A stretch of 64,000 bases of DNA from Sipunculus nudus (taxonomy: Eukaryota; Annelida; Sipuncula; Golfingiida; Sipunculidae): contig CM049316.1 of assembly GCA_026874595.1 (NCBI GenBank), forward strand, positions 9,042,839-9,106,838. Direction: 5' to 3'. Under the pieces are notes generated by a model. It was not told the DNA's origin. It did no database searches and saw nothing but the letters and a program-made list of their open reading frames with translations. Numbering within the stretch: position 1 is the first letter of the stretch; each line of letters opens with the position of its first letter. Of the stretch, positions 39,701-51,574 are shown piece by piece. The translations under genes and the position numbers were made by a program.

Positions 39701-42700
39701 AAGCCATATATGCCCTAGCAGTTGGATTAACCTTGGCATAGGCTCACTTACTTTTTCTGTTTATTAATATTTTTGACAGTTAAATTGCATTTAGCTTTGA
39801 TGTGTTTGGGCCTTCAAGAAAAAACTTTTTCTCTTCATTTTGCAAACATTTTGCAAAAATTATAGAAAAATATGACTATCAGCATCAGTTACATTCAAAG
39901 ATTGAAATATCTGTAGTTATTTCAGATTTTCATTGCATAAAGAAAGCCCTCTGATATGAAACTATTCATAGAATAAAGAGGGCTTGATAATACTTTCAAA
40001 TCTAATGGGCCTTTAGAAAAAGTTTATTTGAGTCTATATGACTGAAACCGGTACCAATTTTTAAACTTCAGTATAGATATTACCTGACTCAGACTAGAGT
40101 GTACAAGTATACATTTCTATGGCAACACTGTATAGACTGTTAAACACTGCAAAATATCATATGTATAGATCAGTAGTGGATTAAATTTATGTACATAGCA
40201 GGTATTTTATATATAATTCATTCAAATAAGCAAAAGAAACAAAACTTCCATAATAAACTCTGTTAAATTGACTGGCACATGTTAATGAATGGCCCTGTGT
40301 TAATGAATTTTTAGTGACTTCAAGTAAGTTTGTACACATACACACAAATACTGGAGTCAAAATTTTGGACTATGCTCAATAATTATTATCTCAGAATGTT
40401 GTAAATTCTCCTTTCAGTTAAATTAATCTTGCCCATTTACATTACATTACATTGACATTAAATTAACAGACACCTGACTAAAAATGCAGGTGCCAGGCCT
40501 GAAAGTTAATATAATAGCAACTAGTGGTGAGCCAGTTAATCAGGTATATAAATGATTGGTTGTTTTCTTCATAATCGATTAAATTGGTTGCATTTTGCAT
40601 AATCAATCACAAACGACTATCTATACACATAAAAAAATTACACATCCAAGAAAATATTCTTTCTTTGCTAGAGATATAAGAATGATGGGGAACAAAATGG
40701 CGAACAGCATTAAACCTTAACATTGTGCAACATTAATAATCGATCATCTTGGTAATTTTTTATCTTTCAGTCATCAGTTTGGATTTTGCAACCAAATCCT
40801 ATCACTAAAAGCAACCCCCTGTGTATGAAGGTGACTTCAGTGAAAAATTAAGATATTCATTCAGTAAGCTTAATCCACTAGAGCTGGTGAGAACATGTCT
40901 ATATACACAAGGACTATGGAGGGCTGTAAAAATTGAGAGGGATAACAACAGTCATTGATAGGTATCTGTGTCAGACAATCAGAGCTTACAGCCTTCTTGC
41001 ATAGTACACCTGACCTAGTGCAGATAGATTACCAGTGGGCATGCAAACCCAGCATAACCATAGAACTTCTTGTACCGCTTCATATATAATTTAGCCAGCT
41101 GTATGTAACAGTTGAAAATACAGACCGCAGCATATGAAAGTCGATAATCCAGAATGTGATAAATTACAGTTATACAGAAAGTAACACGTAACAGTTGATA
41201 TAACACGAGTAGGTAACAGTTGGTAATGCACACAGCAGTATGTAACAGTTGATAATACAGACAGCAATATGTAACAGTTGATAATAAGGACAGCAGTATG
41301 TAACAGTTGATAATGCAGACAGCAGTATGTAACAGTTGATAATGAAGACAGCAGTATGTAACAGTTGATAATGATGACAGCAGTATGTAACAGTTGATAA
41401 TGAGGACAGCAGTATGTAACAGTTGATAATGATGACAGCAGTATGTAACAGTGGATAAACAGACAGCAGTATGTAACAGTTGATAATGAAGACAGCAGTA
41501 TGTAACAGTTGATAATGATGACAGCAGTATGTAACAGTAGATAATGAGGACAGCAGTTTTTAACAGTTGATAATGCAGACAGCAGTATGTAACAGTTGAT
41601 AATGCAGACAGCAGTATGTAACAGTTGATAATGATGACAGCAGTATGTAACAGTGGATAAACAGACAGCAGTATGTAACAGTTGATAATGAAGACAGCAG
41701 TATGTAACAGTTGATAATGAGGACAGCAGTATGTAACAGTTGATAATGCAGACAGCATTATGTAACAGTTGATAATGATGACAACAGTATGTAACAGTTG
41801 ATAATGATGACAGCAGTATGTAACAGTGGATAAACAGACAGCAGTATGTAACAGTTGATAATGAAGACAGCAGTATGTAACAGTTGATAATGATGACAGC
41901 AGTATGTAACAGTTGATAATGAGGACAGCAGTATGTAACAGTTGATAATGCAGACAGCAGTATGTAACAGTTGATAATGAAGACAGCAGTATGTAACAGT
42001 TGATAATGATGACAGCAGTATGTAACAGTGGATAAACAGACAGCAGTATGTAACAGTTGATAATGCAGAGAGCAGTATGTAACAGTTGATAATACAGACA
42101 GCAATATGTAACAGTTGATAATGAAGACAGCAGTATGTAACAGTTGATAATGATGACAGCAGTATGTAACAGTGGATAAACAGACAGCAGTATGTAACAG
42201 TTGATGATGAAGACAGCAGTATGTAACAGTTGATAATGAGGACAGCAGTATGTAACAGTGGATAAACAGACAGCAGTATGTATCAGTCAATAATGGTGAC
42301 AGCAGTGTGTAACAGTTGATAATACAGACAGCAATATGTAACAGTTGGTAATGAAGACAGCAGTATGTAACAGTTGATAATGATGACAGCAGTATGTAAC
42401 AGTTGATAATGAGGACAGCAGTATGTAACAGTTGATAATGCAGACAGCAGTATGTAACAGTTGATAATGAAGACAGCAGTATGTAACAGTTGATAATGAT
42501 GACAGTAGTATGTAACAGTCGATAAACAGACAGCAGTATGTAACAGTTGATAATGAAGACAGCAGTATGTAACAGTTGATAATGAGGACAGCAGTATGTA
42601 ACAGTTGATAATGTAGACAGCAGTATGAAACAGTTGATTATGAAGACAGCAGTATGTAACAGTTGATAATGATGACAGCAGTATGTAACATTGGATAAAC

Positions 42701-45700
42701 AGACAGCAGTATGTAACAGTTGATAATGAAGATAGCAGTATGTAACAGTTGATAATGCAGACAGCAGTATGTAACAGTTGATAATGCAGACAGCAGTTTA
42801 TAAGAGTTGATAATGGAGAGAGCAGTATGTCACATTTGATAATGCAGACAGCAGTATATAAGAGTTGATAATGAAGAGAGCAATATGTATCAGTTGATAA
42901 TGAAGAGAACAGCATGTTACAGTTGATTTTATAATGGAGACAGCAATATGTAACAGTTGATATTGTAGGTAGCAGTATATAAGAGTTGATAATGAAGAGA
43001 ACAGCATGTTACAGTTGATTTTATAATGGAGACAGCAATATGTAACAGTTGATAATGATGACAGCAATATGTAACAGTTGATAATGAGGACAGCAGTATG
43101 TAACAGTTGATATTGTGGGTAGCAGTATATAAGAGTTGATAATGAAGAGAACAGCATGTTACAGTTGATTTTATAATGGAAACAGCAATATGTAACAGTT
43201 GATAATGAGGACAGCAGTATGTAACAGTTGATATTGTGGGTAGCAGTATATAAGAGTTGATAATGAAGAGAACAGCATGTTACAGTTGATTTTATAATGG
43301 AGACAGCAATATGTAACAGTTGATAATGATGACAGCAATATGTAACAGTTGATAATGAGGACAGCAGTATGTAACAGTTGATAATGCAGACAGCAGTATA
43401 AAAGAGTTGATAATGAAGAGAGCAGTATGTCACATTTGATAATGCAGACAGCAGTATATAAGAGTTGATAATGAAGAGAGCAATATGTATCAGTTGACAA
43501 TGAAGAGAACAGTATGTTACAGTTGATTTTATAATGGAGACAGCAATATGTAACAGTTGATATTGTGGGTAGCAGTATATACTGTTCAGTACTGTTCTTC
43601 CTGCTCATTTGTTACATTGCTGCATTGACAGCAGGTAAGATGGATACATCAGGCTGTAACCTGAACTCAACCTGAAAGTGGAATGTTAGACAAATTATGA
43701 TGAAGTGAGATGATTAGTTTGTTCTAACAAGATAATGAGGAAACTCCTGACTGGACTCAGACCTCAGCCCATCAGGATTCTTGTTTTACACAGGGGCCTG
43801 ACATACCATACGTTGTGAGGAACATCAGGGTTGTCCGGATCTCTGGGTCATCAACCTTCTTGTATGAAGATGGCCTGTACACAATATATAATCTTTAATT
43901 GGCTCAGGTTGTCATGAGTCAGTGTTGCAGTCAAGTTCACTCTATCTGAGCCAGAATGCAAGTCCAAGTCAGAGCATGTCTAGTCCAGGTCCAAGTCCAT
44001 TGATTTTGAGTCCATGTCCTCCTTTATTTATTCCAAGTTGTTTAAGAACTGAGTCCAAGTCCCAGTCTGATTTCAATTTTAATATTATGCTTATATAAAA
44101 TGTTAGAAAAAATGAAGTTAAGATAATCATGCATATTTTTTAATGTTAGTTCCTGCTTCTTTTCTTATAGTTTTTATACATGTTAGTCATTATGATGTGT
44201 TTTTCCAATCTCAAACCTTAGGTGACAAAGAGTTTATCCCCACTGAATAAGGGAGATGGACTGGGCCTGGTTTCTCTAGTCTTAACCTCCTGAATTAGAA
44301 TACAAGTCAATGTCCATCCAGTCTGTGTCCCTGAGAACGTGGACTCAAGTCCAAGCGACCATCCACCAGCAGCTGCTCTGGATTCAGAAATGCCTGCATA
44401 GGGTGTTAGGTCATGGAGTCTGTCTATACACAATAGTTCAAAAGTTTTAGATTTCAAAGATTATCTTTCTACATTAACTTAAAAAGAAATGATGAGTGGG
44501 TTATTCCTAGCAATGTGCTTATAACCTGAAATCCATTGACATATTCAAAATCTTTTTAGCATATCTGTATTTCACAAGTAGTAGGAAAAAAACTAACTTT
44601 TATAAATATATATTTAGAAATGTATGCTTTATGATTATAAAAATGTTTTGGTACAGTCATACACTTCTGTGAGCGGTCTGTCTGACATGGCAGGTTTCTT
44701 TTATTTTATTTCAAACACAAAAGCATTGAATACATTAAAAAAATCAAATTTAATTTCCAACATAAATTCTCATGTTCAAATCACAGTTGCTTTCACAGTA
44801 TAAACAACATTCATTTTAATATTACTTATTTGCACAAAGTGGTCTTGCATGGGTATATGCGAATATATTTAATCAAATAAACATTCCTAAATAATATATA
44901 CCAGCTGTTAAGAAATTTTCAGACAGCTCCTCTTCAAGTAGTTTCCCATCAAAGTCTTGAGCACCTTTAAAAACATATTCTGTTCTCAAGCAGTCAGCAG
45001 TTTGACCTCTGGATGACCTGCCAGAGAGGTCATGAGGGTGCATTAGTATCTGTCTACAGCCTTTACATTGGGAGTGTTTGTGAGAAAGTCACTGTGACAT
45101 TATAATCATGGGTTAGCAATACACTGCAGCAATTAGCCTGTCATCAGGGGGAGCTGTCAGACAACGGGATCAGAGTGGTGCTCAGGGATGTCTGTACAGG
45201 CCAGCCTAGTATTGAATTCAGCATACTGTCTGTGCCATTTAATATTCTAGGTTTGCTTAAGTGCACAAAGGCTGACAGACAGATAAGATGTACACCAGGT
45301 ATATGAAAATATAGTATCGTACTCCAGTAATTTCCTTTGCTTTGTGGTGTTTACCTGGCAGAGTATACTATTGAGGCAAAAACTGCTTGTCTGTCAGTTT
45401 GTTAGGTGATCTGCAGACATAGCAATTAATAGGTCAATTTATTCAACAATATCATCTGGGCATGACCGTGCCTGGTGTAGACTAGACAGAACATGGTTCC
45501 TGAATTAGTCAAACTTCACTAGACCTTTCATTTTCACCTTTCAACATGTCTTAATGTACTGAATGTCAGTGCATTATGCTTCACTGCCGGAGCTGTACCC
45601 TTGGATATGTTCCTCAAGTGTACCTTAGCCACACCAGTACATGTCATACCATGTTAATAAAGAATTTGTATCACCTGAGATTGCTTGAGGTGTTAAGAAT

Positions 45701-48655
45701 TCTTCCATTTTGATCACTATTTTAAGGCTGAGTGAGCTGTAATAAGAGTTTTGTGTGTTCATCATATGGATGATAAGTCAGCTGTCATGACAGCCACCTG
45801 CAGATGGTTTGCTTGCACAATGGTCCATCTATTTTGTGGGGATTTGAATGCTGCAGACAAAAATTGAGAAGATCAAAAGAGCGAAAAATTTACTGCATGT
45901 GGGACCAGTATCGGTTTCAGTCTTCATACTGTTTATGGGTTCTGTTGATGTGCTAGACTCTGACCTGCTGTACATGCTTCATTTTACTCTTGCATGAAGA
46001 TTAATCTATTCCTATTGCTGTCATTACAATGTTTTTTTTATTATCTCACTGAATCAGGTTGTTTAATTTGAGGATAATATCATCCAAGGTTACAAAGTTG
46101 TTAAAGTGGACCTGTCAACCTACCAGGTGTGTTAAATATGCATGAAATATAGTTTTTCTCTTTACAAGGTCATGAAATCTGTCAATACTTCATTCTTAAA
46201 CCTTTTGCTACTCTGGTAAAAATAAGCTTGCACCAGGCATGACCAGTGGCTCAAAACATAAACAATATGTGCACACCACCTGGTGGCTGTCCTGTGAAAC
46301 TTTATAATTCAAGATTTTAAAGCCTCCAACTTGTGATCCTGCTCCTTGTTTGTGAGTTGTTGCACATAAGCAAGATTGGACCCTTCGTCATAGGGTCTTG
46401 TTTATAGTAAACAGTCATTCTTGGACTGTCTTTAATAATACACAGAACCATAACTAAGTATAAAACATATATATTGGAGATGGTAAATCCATGTGCCAGG
46501 ATAGTTTTGTTAGAAAACTTTTTATTCAGCCACAATGAACTAGTAGACTGAGACGATGCATATTTTATAGCAAATGTTTTAATAATGGCTCCTTTAGGTT
46601 TAATTAAACTAGGGACTTGCAGCTTTGAAGTGACGGTCTAACTGCAAGGTTTTACAAAGTTGCTGCATTGAGTTAGTATTAATTTGATGAATTCTTATAA
46701 GATGATGCTGTTTCCTGACAAGAATTACATCTTTATACACTGTTTGTTTAAAAAACAAGGGACCCATGGGTCTAGATGCTCAGCTAAATTTGTCTATGAG
46801 GATATGTGTATGAGTGTTTCAAAATACAGTTCCTGTGATCATTTTGAAGCCAATCTGTCTATGCAAAATGGAGTGATCATCCATAAACTAGTTTAAGAAT
46901 GGATAGGCCCTTTGACCTTGACCTTGGACCTAGTGACCCCAAAATAAAAAAAAAAAACTTCTCCCTACTGGCAGATGGGTCACATGTGGAAGGGGGAAGG
47001 TTTGCGATGAAAAGTTTGGCTTAAAATGCATCCACAACCTTTATAAAGTATTGGGTCTTGTAAATTTGACCTCTGACCTCATGACCCACACATCGAATGG
47101 GTTCTTACATTACTGGTGGATCATATATAAGTCAAGATTGAAATCAATATGTCAATCCAAACTGGAGTTATCATCCAGAAACAAATATGTGGATAGATGG
47201 TCTCTGTGACTTTGATCTTTGACCTTGTGACCCCAAAATCAATCAATTTCTTCCCTTATTGGCAGATGAGCTATATGTGCAAGATGGAAGGTTTAGGATG
47301 AAATTTTTGGCTTAAAAGGCATCCACAGTCTTTCTATATGAGTGGGTCCTGTGACTTTGACCTCATGATCAATAGAGTTCTTTCATTAGAGGGGGGGCCA
47401 TATATAAGTCAAGTTTGAAATCCATACTTCTATCCAAACTAAATTTTCGTCAGGAAACAAATTTGACAAATATAACAGTACAACTGAAAGACAAACAGAC
47501 GAATGGACTGACAGACAGGGTGATTAATATAGGCATCTGCTTATTCAAGGGGCCCCTAATAAACACACAAGGAAAAAATGCATCAAAAATAGAAAAAATG
47601 CAGGTGGCACCACCAGACTTCAGTAACTGAAGATATCAGTCATAATCAATGAACACACTGGGTTGTAGGACACTGGATGACACTACAGCAGGGAAACTGA
47701 CATAACCACTGTCATTTGATGGTCTCAAAAACAGAAAAAAATTGTAAAAATTAGAAATATACAAGTGTCCCCACCAGTTTAAGGGAACTGACAAAACTAG
47801 TCATGTTCATCGCAATCCATGCATAAATTATCAAGATACTGGATGTTTTGTATAAAATTTTTAATTATTCTTGGGGGTACTTGCGAGCCCCATAGCTCAG
47901 AGGATATAGATCACAGTGATCTAAATAAAGATTTCCAAAGAGACTTTTTATTAAGCTACCTGGAAAATCAGTTAAAAGTTTCTAGGTTTAGCAGTTATGA
48001 ATTGTGCCCTGCTAGCAGACTGGACTGACGACGGACAAACACTATTCAGTCAGCTGAGCTAAAAATGAATTCTAGAATAACAGTAAACTGCAAGAATGCA
48101 GTGTCTTTAACTTTGTTCTAGTACAGCATCTTAAATTAATTTAAGTTTAATACTTGTAACTCTGCAGGTTATGTTTGATTTCACCACAGTCTTATGTTCA
48201 TGGGCTATAGGTACTTGGCAATACAAGTAACAGTATGTTGATCACAGTTTATTGATATTTATTACTTAATACTTATTATGGATACTTGTACTGTACAAAT
48301 TGATGCAAGACACTAGATTTTAGTCCAAATTTATCATTTATATGTATGACATCAGATCATGCTCATTCATGGCTCATTGAAACATCACACACTCTACTTA
48401 CAGGTGGTGAAGGATGAAATACCAAAGAGGGAAAAGCCAAAGATAGAACCACCAATTGCAATGCCCCAGGTCCAACCAATCAGCGAGAGAGTCACAGTAC
48501 TACCATCACCACGACCTGTCCCCAAAACCACATCAGCTCTGATTGGTTGGCGGTCAACAGAGAAGCAGTTAGCTCTAGAATGTTACGGAGGTTATGCAAA
48601 ACCTAAGGGAGCACTGGTCAAGAGGCTTAACTGGCCTGTTGAGGCCATTGACTAA
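27648..48655 (+). CDS. CIMIP1: CIMIP1 (C20orf85/LLC1) homologue, ciliary microtubule inner protein; three coding exons
   Basis: Coding sequence is join(27648..27721, 34103..34184, 48404..48655): 408 nt, 135 residues plus TAA. Seen directly: ATG in a strong context (accATGg), donors GTAAGA and GTAAGT, acceptors ttttcAG and ttacAG, and phases 2 then 0 that keep one open frame. Motifs in order are QDQIW (residues 21-25, finished across intron 1), TWPENWDFLTQ (about 38-48), KPKIEPP (about 62-68), VLPSPRPVPKTTSALIGWRS (about 82-101) and KGALVKRLNWP (about 120-130). From memory, vertebrate CIMIP1 carries QDEIW, WPQNWGFL, PKIELP, a VFPSPPVPQTT...IGWRS block and a closing KGA...LCWP block, in about 137 aa. 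The family binds inside doublet microtubules of motile cilia and sperm flagella; it is structural, not enzymatic. No signal peptide or membrane segment is visible. Transcript ends are not determined. Alternative first exons cannot be excluded. Confidence 0.93.
27934..28011. repeat. 32-bp inverted repeat (fold-back element core) in CIMIP1 intron 1
   Basis: The left arm (27934-27965) and right arm (27980-28011) are inverted copies over 32 bp with two mismatches and a 14-base loop. The arms begin TAGCCCAATTAAATCGGACT and end in a CTATCAG core. Weaker inverted similarity continues outward to about 27875 and 28080, so the hairpin is the centre of a roughly 200-250-bp fold-back element. Confidence 0.75.
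29363..29401 (+). repeat. C-rich low-complexity tract
   Basis: Runs of C broken by single A residues within intron 1 of CIMIP1. Confidence 0.85.
33330..33850 (+). repeat. dispersed repeat with internal 145-bp subunits
   Basis: It starts caagagcaccacaaatgtgc and ends gtcatatgacgggcgtaaaa. Inside, a block beginning 'tgacctcattaaatatgcat' recurs three times (about 33383, 33518 and 33648), each followed by similar 'gaactc...gtgaga...' text. A related but diverged copy is at 60535-61275. The pattern resembles interspersed repeats I associate with bivalve genomes. It has no coding capacity. Confidence 0.65.
34103..34184 (+). CDS. CIMIP1: CIMIP1 coding exon 2
   Basis: This exon has 82 nt. The acceptor is a pyrimidine-rich stretch ending ttttcAG and the donor is GAC|GTAAGT. 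The first base completes the Trp of QDQIW. The next 27 codons read KDHINHETSAAK, then TWPENWDFLTQKYTD, which holds the conserved W-P-x-N-W-x-F-L motif of the family. It leaves in phase 0, matching exon 3. Confidence 0.93.
34254..34730 (+). repeat. AAGTCC/GAGTCC-rich dispersed repeat, copy 1
   Basis: Dense in the hexamers AAGTCC and GAGTCC. Segment order matches 43911-44360: gtgcaagtccaagt, then 'acctgagtcccaagt', then an AT-rich centre, then 'cagcctgatttcttgagt'. It is diverged, same orientation, and 70 bp into intron 2 of CIMIP1. Confidence 0.65.
41165..43590 (+). repeat. 29-bp minisatellite with higher-order structure, about 80 units
   Basis: The unit starts gacagcagtatgtaacagtt and finishes gataat plus three variable bases (gaa, gat, gag or gca). 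A variant unit carries 'gtggataaaca'. Variants recur in a fixed order (for example gca, gaa, gat, then 'gtggataaaca'), showing higher-order repeats. From about 42790 the array changes to a longer compound unit with 'aagagttgataatgaagaga' and 'ttacagttgattttataatg'. It lies in CIMIP1 intron 2. The minus strand of the unit has no stop in any frame, so the array yields long false frames. Confidence 0.95.
43911..44360 (+). repeat. AAGTCC/GAGTCC-rich dispersed repeat, copy 2
   Basis: Diverged second copy of the 34254-34730 element, same orientation, starting about 320 bp after the 29-bp minisatellite. Shared text includes 'atgcaagtccaagtc', 'aactgagtccaagtccc' and 'gggcctggtttctctagt'. Confidence 0.65.
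46755..48060 (+). repeat. composite dispersed repeat with about 285-bp tandem units
   Basis: The head acaagggacccatgggtcta is followed by two units built on 'tttgaccttgtgacccc', 'ggcagatg' and 'catatataagtcaag'. Recurrence points at 46873, 47167 and 47443 give periods of 294 and 276 bp. The tail contains acagacgaatggactgacag and a block ending gactgacgacggacaaacac, both typical of bivalve interspersed repeats in my memory. It ends about 340 bp before CIMIP1 exon 3. Confidence 0.6.
48404..48655 (+). CDS. CIMIP1: CIMIP1 coding exon 3 (C-terminal)
   Basis: This exon has 252 nt, 83 codons plus TAA at 48653-48655, after acceptor ctctacttacAG. It encodes most of the protein: the KPKIEPP segment, the proline-rich VLPSPRPVPKTT stretch leading into IGWRS, and the terminal KGALVKRLNWPVEAID. 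The frame is also open for 15 codons upstream of the acceptor, but those lack family similarity and belong to the intron. Confidence 0.95.
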   Translation: MVKDEIPKREKPKIEPPIAMPQVQPISERVTVLPSPRPVPKTTSALIGWRSTEKQLALECYGGYAKPKGALVKRLNWPVEAID

Positions 48656-48859
48656 TCACATACCAAATGTTTCCCCACTTTGCCACCAGGTGAATTCTTA
48701 TTGTTTTATATAAGGTTTCTTTTTCTTTTATATTTATAAAGCCAGTACAGTACCTTACTCTGAAATTTAGATTTTTGTTCTTGTTTAATTTCGTAACTAT
48801 AGGCCAAAACATCACTACATTAAATTGTGTCTGCTAAACAAGGTTTTACCTCTAAATTA

Positions 48860-48865
48860 AATAAA
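48860..48865 (+). terminator. candidate CIMIP1 polyadenylation signal
   Basis: AATAAA lies 204 bp after the CIMIP1 stop codon. A second AATAAA is at 49041-49046. The first gives a 3' UTR of roughly 230 nt. Which is used cannot be told from sequence in such AT-rich DNA. Confidence 0.4.
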
Positions 48866-48869
48866 GCAA

Positions 48870-51570
48870 AACATTATAACATGTATTATAAATTAAAAAG
48901 AGTTTAAATGTCACAGTCAGAAGTTCAAGTCCTCTCTTGGTGTGTAAACTGGTCATCTTTCCAAATGGATTATTTGTGCTCTGAAAAAATTGGGACTGAT
49001 TATGAATAATATAATTCCTCCAAAGGATTACACCTCTGAAAATAAAGGAGTGAGGTACTCAAACTAAAGTCACTAGGTAGTGAATAATGTATCATAATAA
49101 AATGTAGGGACTGTTAATGTTTTCATGGCTTCTACATTTTGTATGAAAAAAAAGTGATTGGTGTCAGAAGTGGGATCAGATTATGAAAGAAATGGGTTCA
49201 TCCATGGTGTCAAAGTCATCACCTTGTGGCAAAGAATTGATCTATTAACATTTTATTTAAACTTTATATATGCATCTTCATCACATAATAACTCATAAAT
49301 CTCACCATTTTCACACACTTACCTTTAGAGTATTATAAAAGAGTAGACTTGTGCACATTTTGCACCTAGATTCTGCTACATTCCAAATGTATTCATTTGA
49401 TGTAATGCATGTACTGTAAATACTTTTTGTATGTAACAGTGGAACATTTCTGTGCATGCTTGTACCAGGTTCAGTGTAAATTCTACATTAAATAGCCTAG
49501 GACAGACACTGGAAAAACACAGGCTGTATGAACTCACTAAGATTGTGTCCACACAGCCAAGGAGAATTAGGTTTGAGTGATCAGGTTGATATTTACCCAA
49601 ACCTTCACTGGATCAATGTTTTTCTCATGTATGGATCAGATTCATTTTGTCAAAGCTTTTTCAATCTTCTCAGTATCAAGTAAGAATATTTTCCAACTGA
49701 TATCAGATTAATAAAAGATTATCATCTGACAGACAAGGCCAGGTATGGTAACTAAACAGGATCTTGATCAATTTGTCATAGTCTACACATGAGGTGATGT
49801 AATCTGTGTTACAGTATTTCCTAGTGCAATATGATGTACATAGGGAATTGTATGTGTGATGTGTCACTAAAGGTAATGTAACATTGAAGTGAGCATATGC
49901 TTTTAAGATAAAAAATAGACTAAACTTGATAAATCAGTGTGTGAATCAGTTTGCAGGATATCTCAAAATGAACATGAAGATCGATGAGAATCTGTTTAAG
50001 ATAGACATTATTTATTAATTATTTAAGATTAACACATTTAATGAGGTTGCACTGAATTCAACCAGTTTGCTTGGCTGGTTCAGTGCACACTTTGTGAAAT
50101 ATGTGGAATAAAATAAATCATAACCAAGCAAAGATATTCATCTCCTATCATTTTCCCTATCTTCATTGGACATCCCTAGTTCTCCAGACCATGTGTTGCA
50201 CCTCCAAACACCTCTTGTCTACTGCTCCCGGGAGGCCACCCAAGCTGGTCTCTCTCCAGTGCCCAGGTGTTCCTCAATATGAATATTTTCAAAGGTTCAG
50301 GTCTTCATTCTGTGTCAAAGAATGTCATTGGTTATGAAGTTAAATTGTATTTTTAGTAGGCATTGCATACCTTCATAATATGTGGTAAAGATAACAGCCG
50401 AAGCTGACATGCAGGCTTCTAGTTGTCAATTTCATGAACTTTGGTTCCACATGGATTCTTCAGATGAAACCACAATGACTGAAACACAATACATATTCTT
50501 ACTTTGCATAAAAATTCTGCAGGAGGATAGGGGTTCTGTTCCATGTATTTCATATTCACTATTTTGATGTAAATGGTGTGCATATATCTACAGATGCTTT
50601 GATTATGCAGTGTTATTGACTCAAGATTTGCTTATTTTTGTGTGGCTTGCCATATAAATCTCCACTGGGATTAGTTTTTATCAGCCCTCTGTGATATTTA
50701 TCAATTGCTGCTGTGATAATTATGGGCAATGTGATTTTTAATAGAAATAGTATTTTTTTCATTGGTTTGAAAGGTGGTTTTGCAAGTCATTGTTGTATTT
50801 GTATTAAAATGATATCATGAAGGGTTATATGTATTGAAGAGTCCCAAGTTGTGCAGATAAAATGTTAAATTAAGCTACCAGTAAGCTGAGATCAGTCATG
50901 CAGTGCCATGTTTGAATGATTAATTTAATATAAGTGAAAAATAGAAAAAAGACAACTACCTTTAAAAGAATGTAAACATTTGCAGACTTTGGAAATACAG
51001 GTCTGTTTTAAAGATAAGACCAATGATACAGTGTCAACAGGATGGTTTGAATCTGGTACGTTTAAAATGAACACAGTAACAAGCTTACATGTTATTCATG
51101 GTTCTTCTGAGGAATAATGAGTAAGAATACCATATATGTCAATACTGATGGTTACCTTTGTTATTGACAAACTGATATTAGTCCTGTAACAGCACCTGTA
51201 TTTCACAGTTACGCCCATCTTTGCCTCTTTGAATGCCAGACTTATGCCTGTTCTGCACTGGTATTTCACAATTTTCGTAATAAAGAAACAAAAAGGGGAA
51301 AAAGCTAAAAATATATATTGTACTTTACTCTATTTTTCCTATGGTCAGGTTTATGCAGTATGAACCTATTGACATAGTGCCAGAGTAAATGCCTATGCAA
51401 TTTTTGGATCACACAATGCTCAAGTTGTCCACCAGTATGCGAAACATCCCTTGGTGCCAATGTTTATTTTAAAAAGGATGTAAAGCTTTCCTTGACATCA
51501 ATAAAACTTTGCGCATGTTAGTGCATAGTTGCAACTTATTTTTGCTTCATGAAAGAAATGAAACACAGTA
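48870..51570. other. CIMIP1 downstream flank; no gene recognised
   Basis: AT-rich DNA after the CIMIP1 3' end. Several further AATAAA hexamers occur (for example 49041). No supported exon, RNA gene or strong repeat was seen. Confidence 0.5.
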
Positions 51571-51574
51571 TCAG

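Larger units (their letters stand above)
34185..48403 (+). other. CIMIP1 intron 2
   Basis: This 14.2-kb GT-AG phase-0 intron holds a pair of AAGTCC/GAGTCC-rich repeats (34254-34730 and 43911-44360), the 29-bp minisatellite (41165-43590), and a composite dispersed repeat (46755-48060) close to the acceptor. A short TA tract lies at about 37088-37112. I see no nested gene; the remaining sequence is AT-rich and lacks coding character. Confidence 0.85.

Noticed and set aside
41015..43608. Large minus-strand open frames (up to 399 codons) rich in Tyr-Cys-Cys and Leu-Ser repeats
   Set aside because: They are produced by a 29-bp minisatellite whose minus strand has no stop codon in any phase; several frames overlap over the same array.
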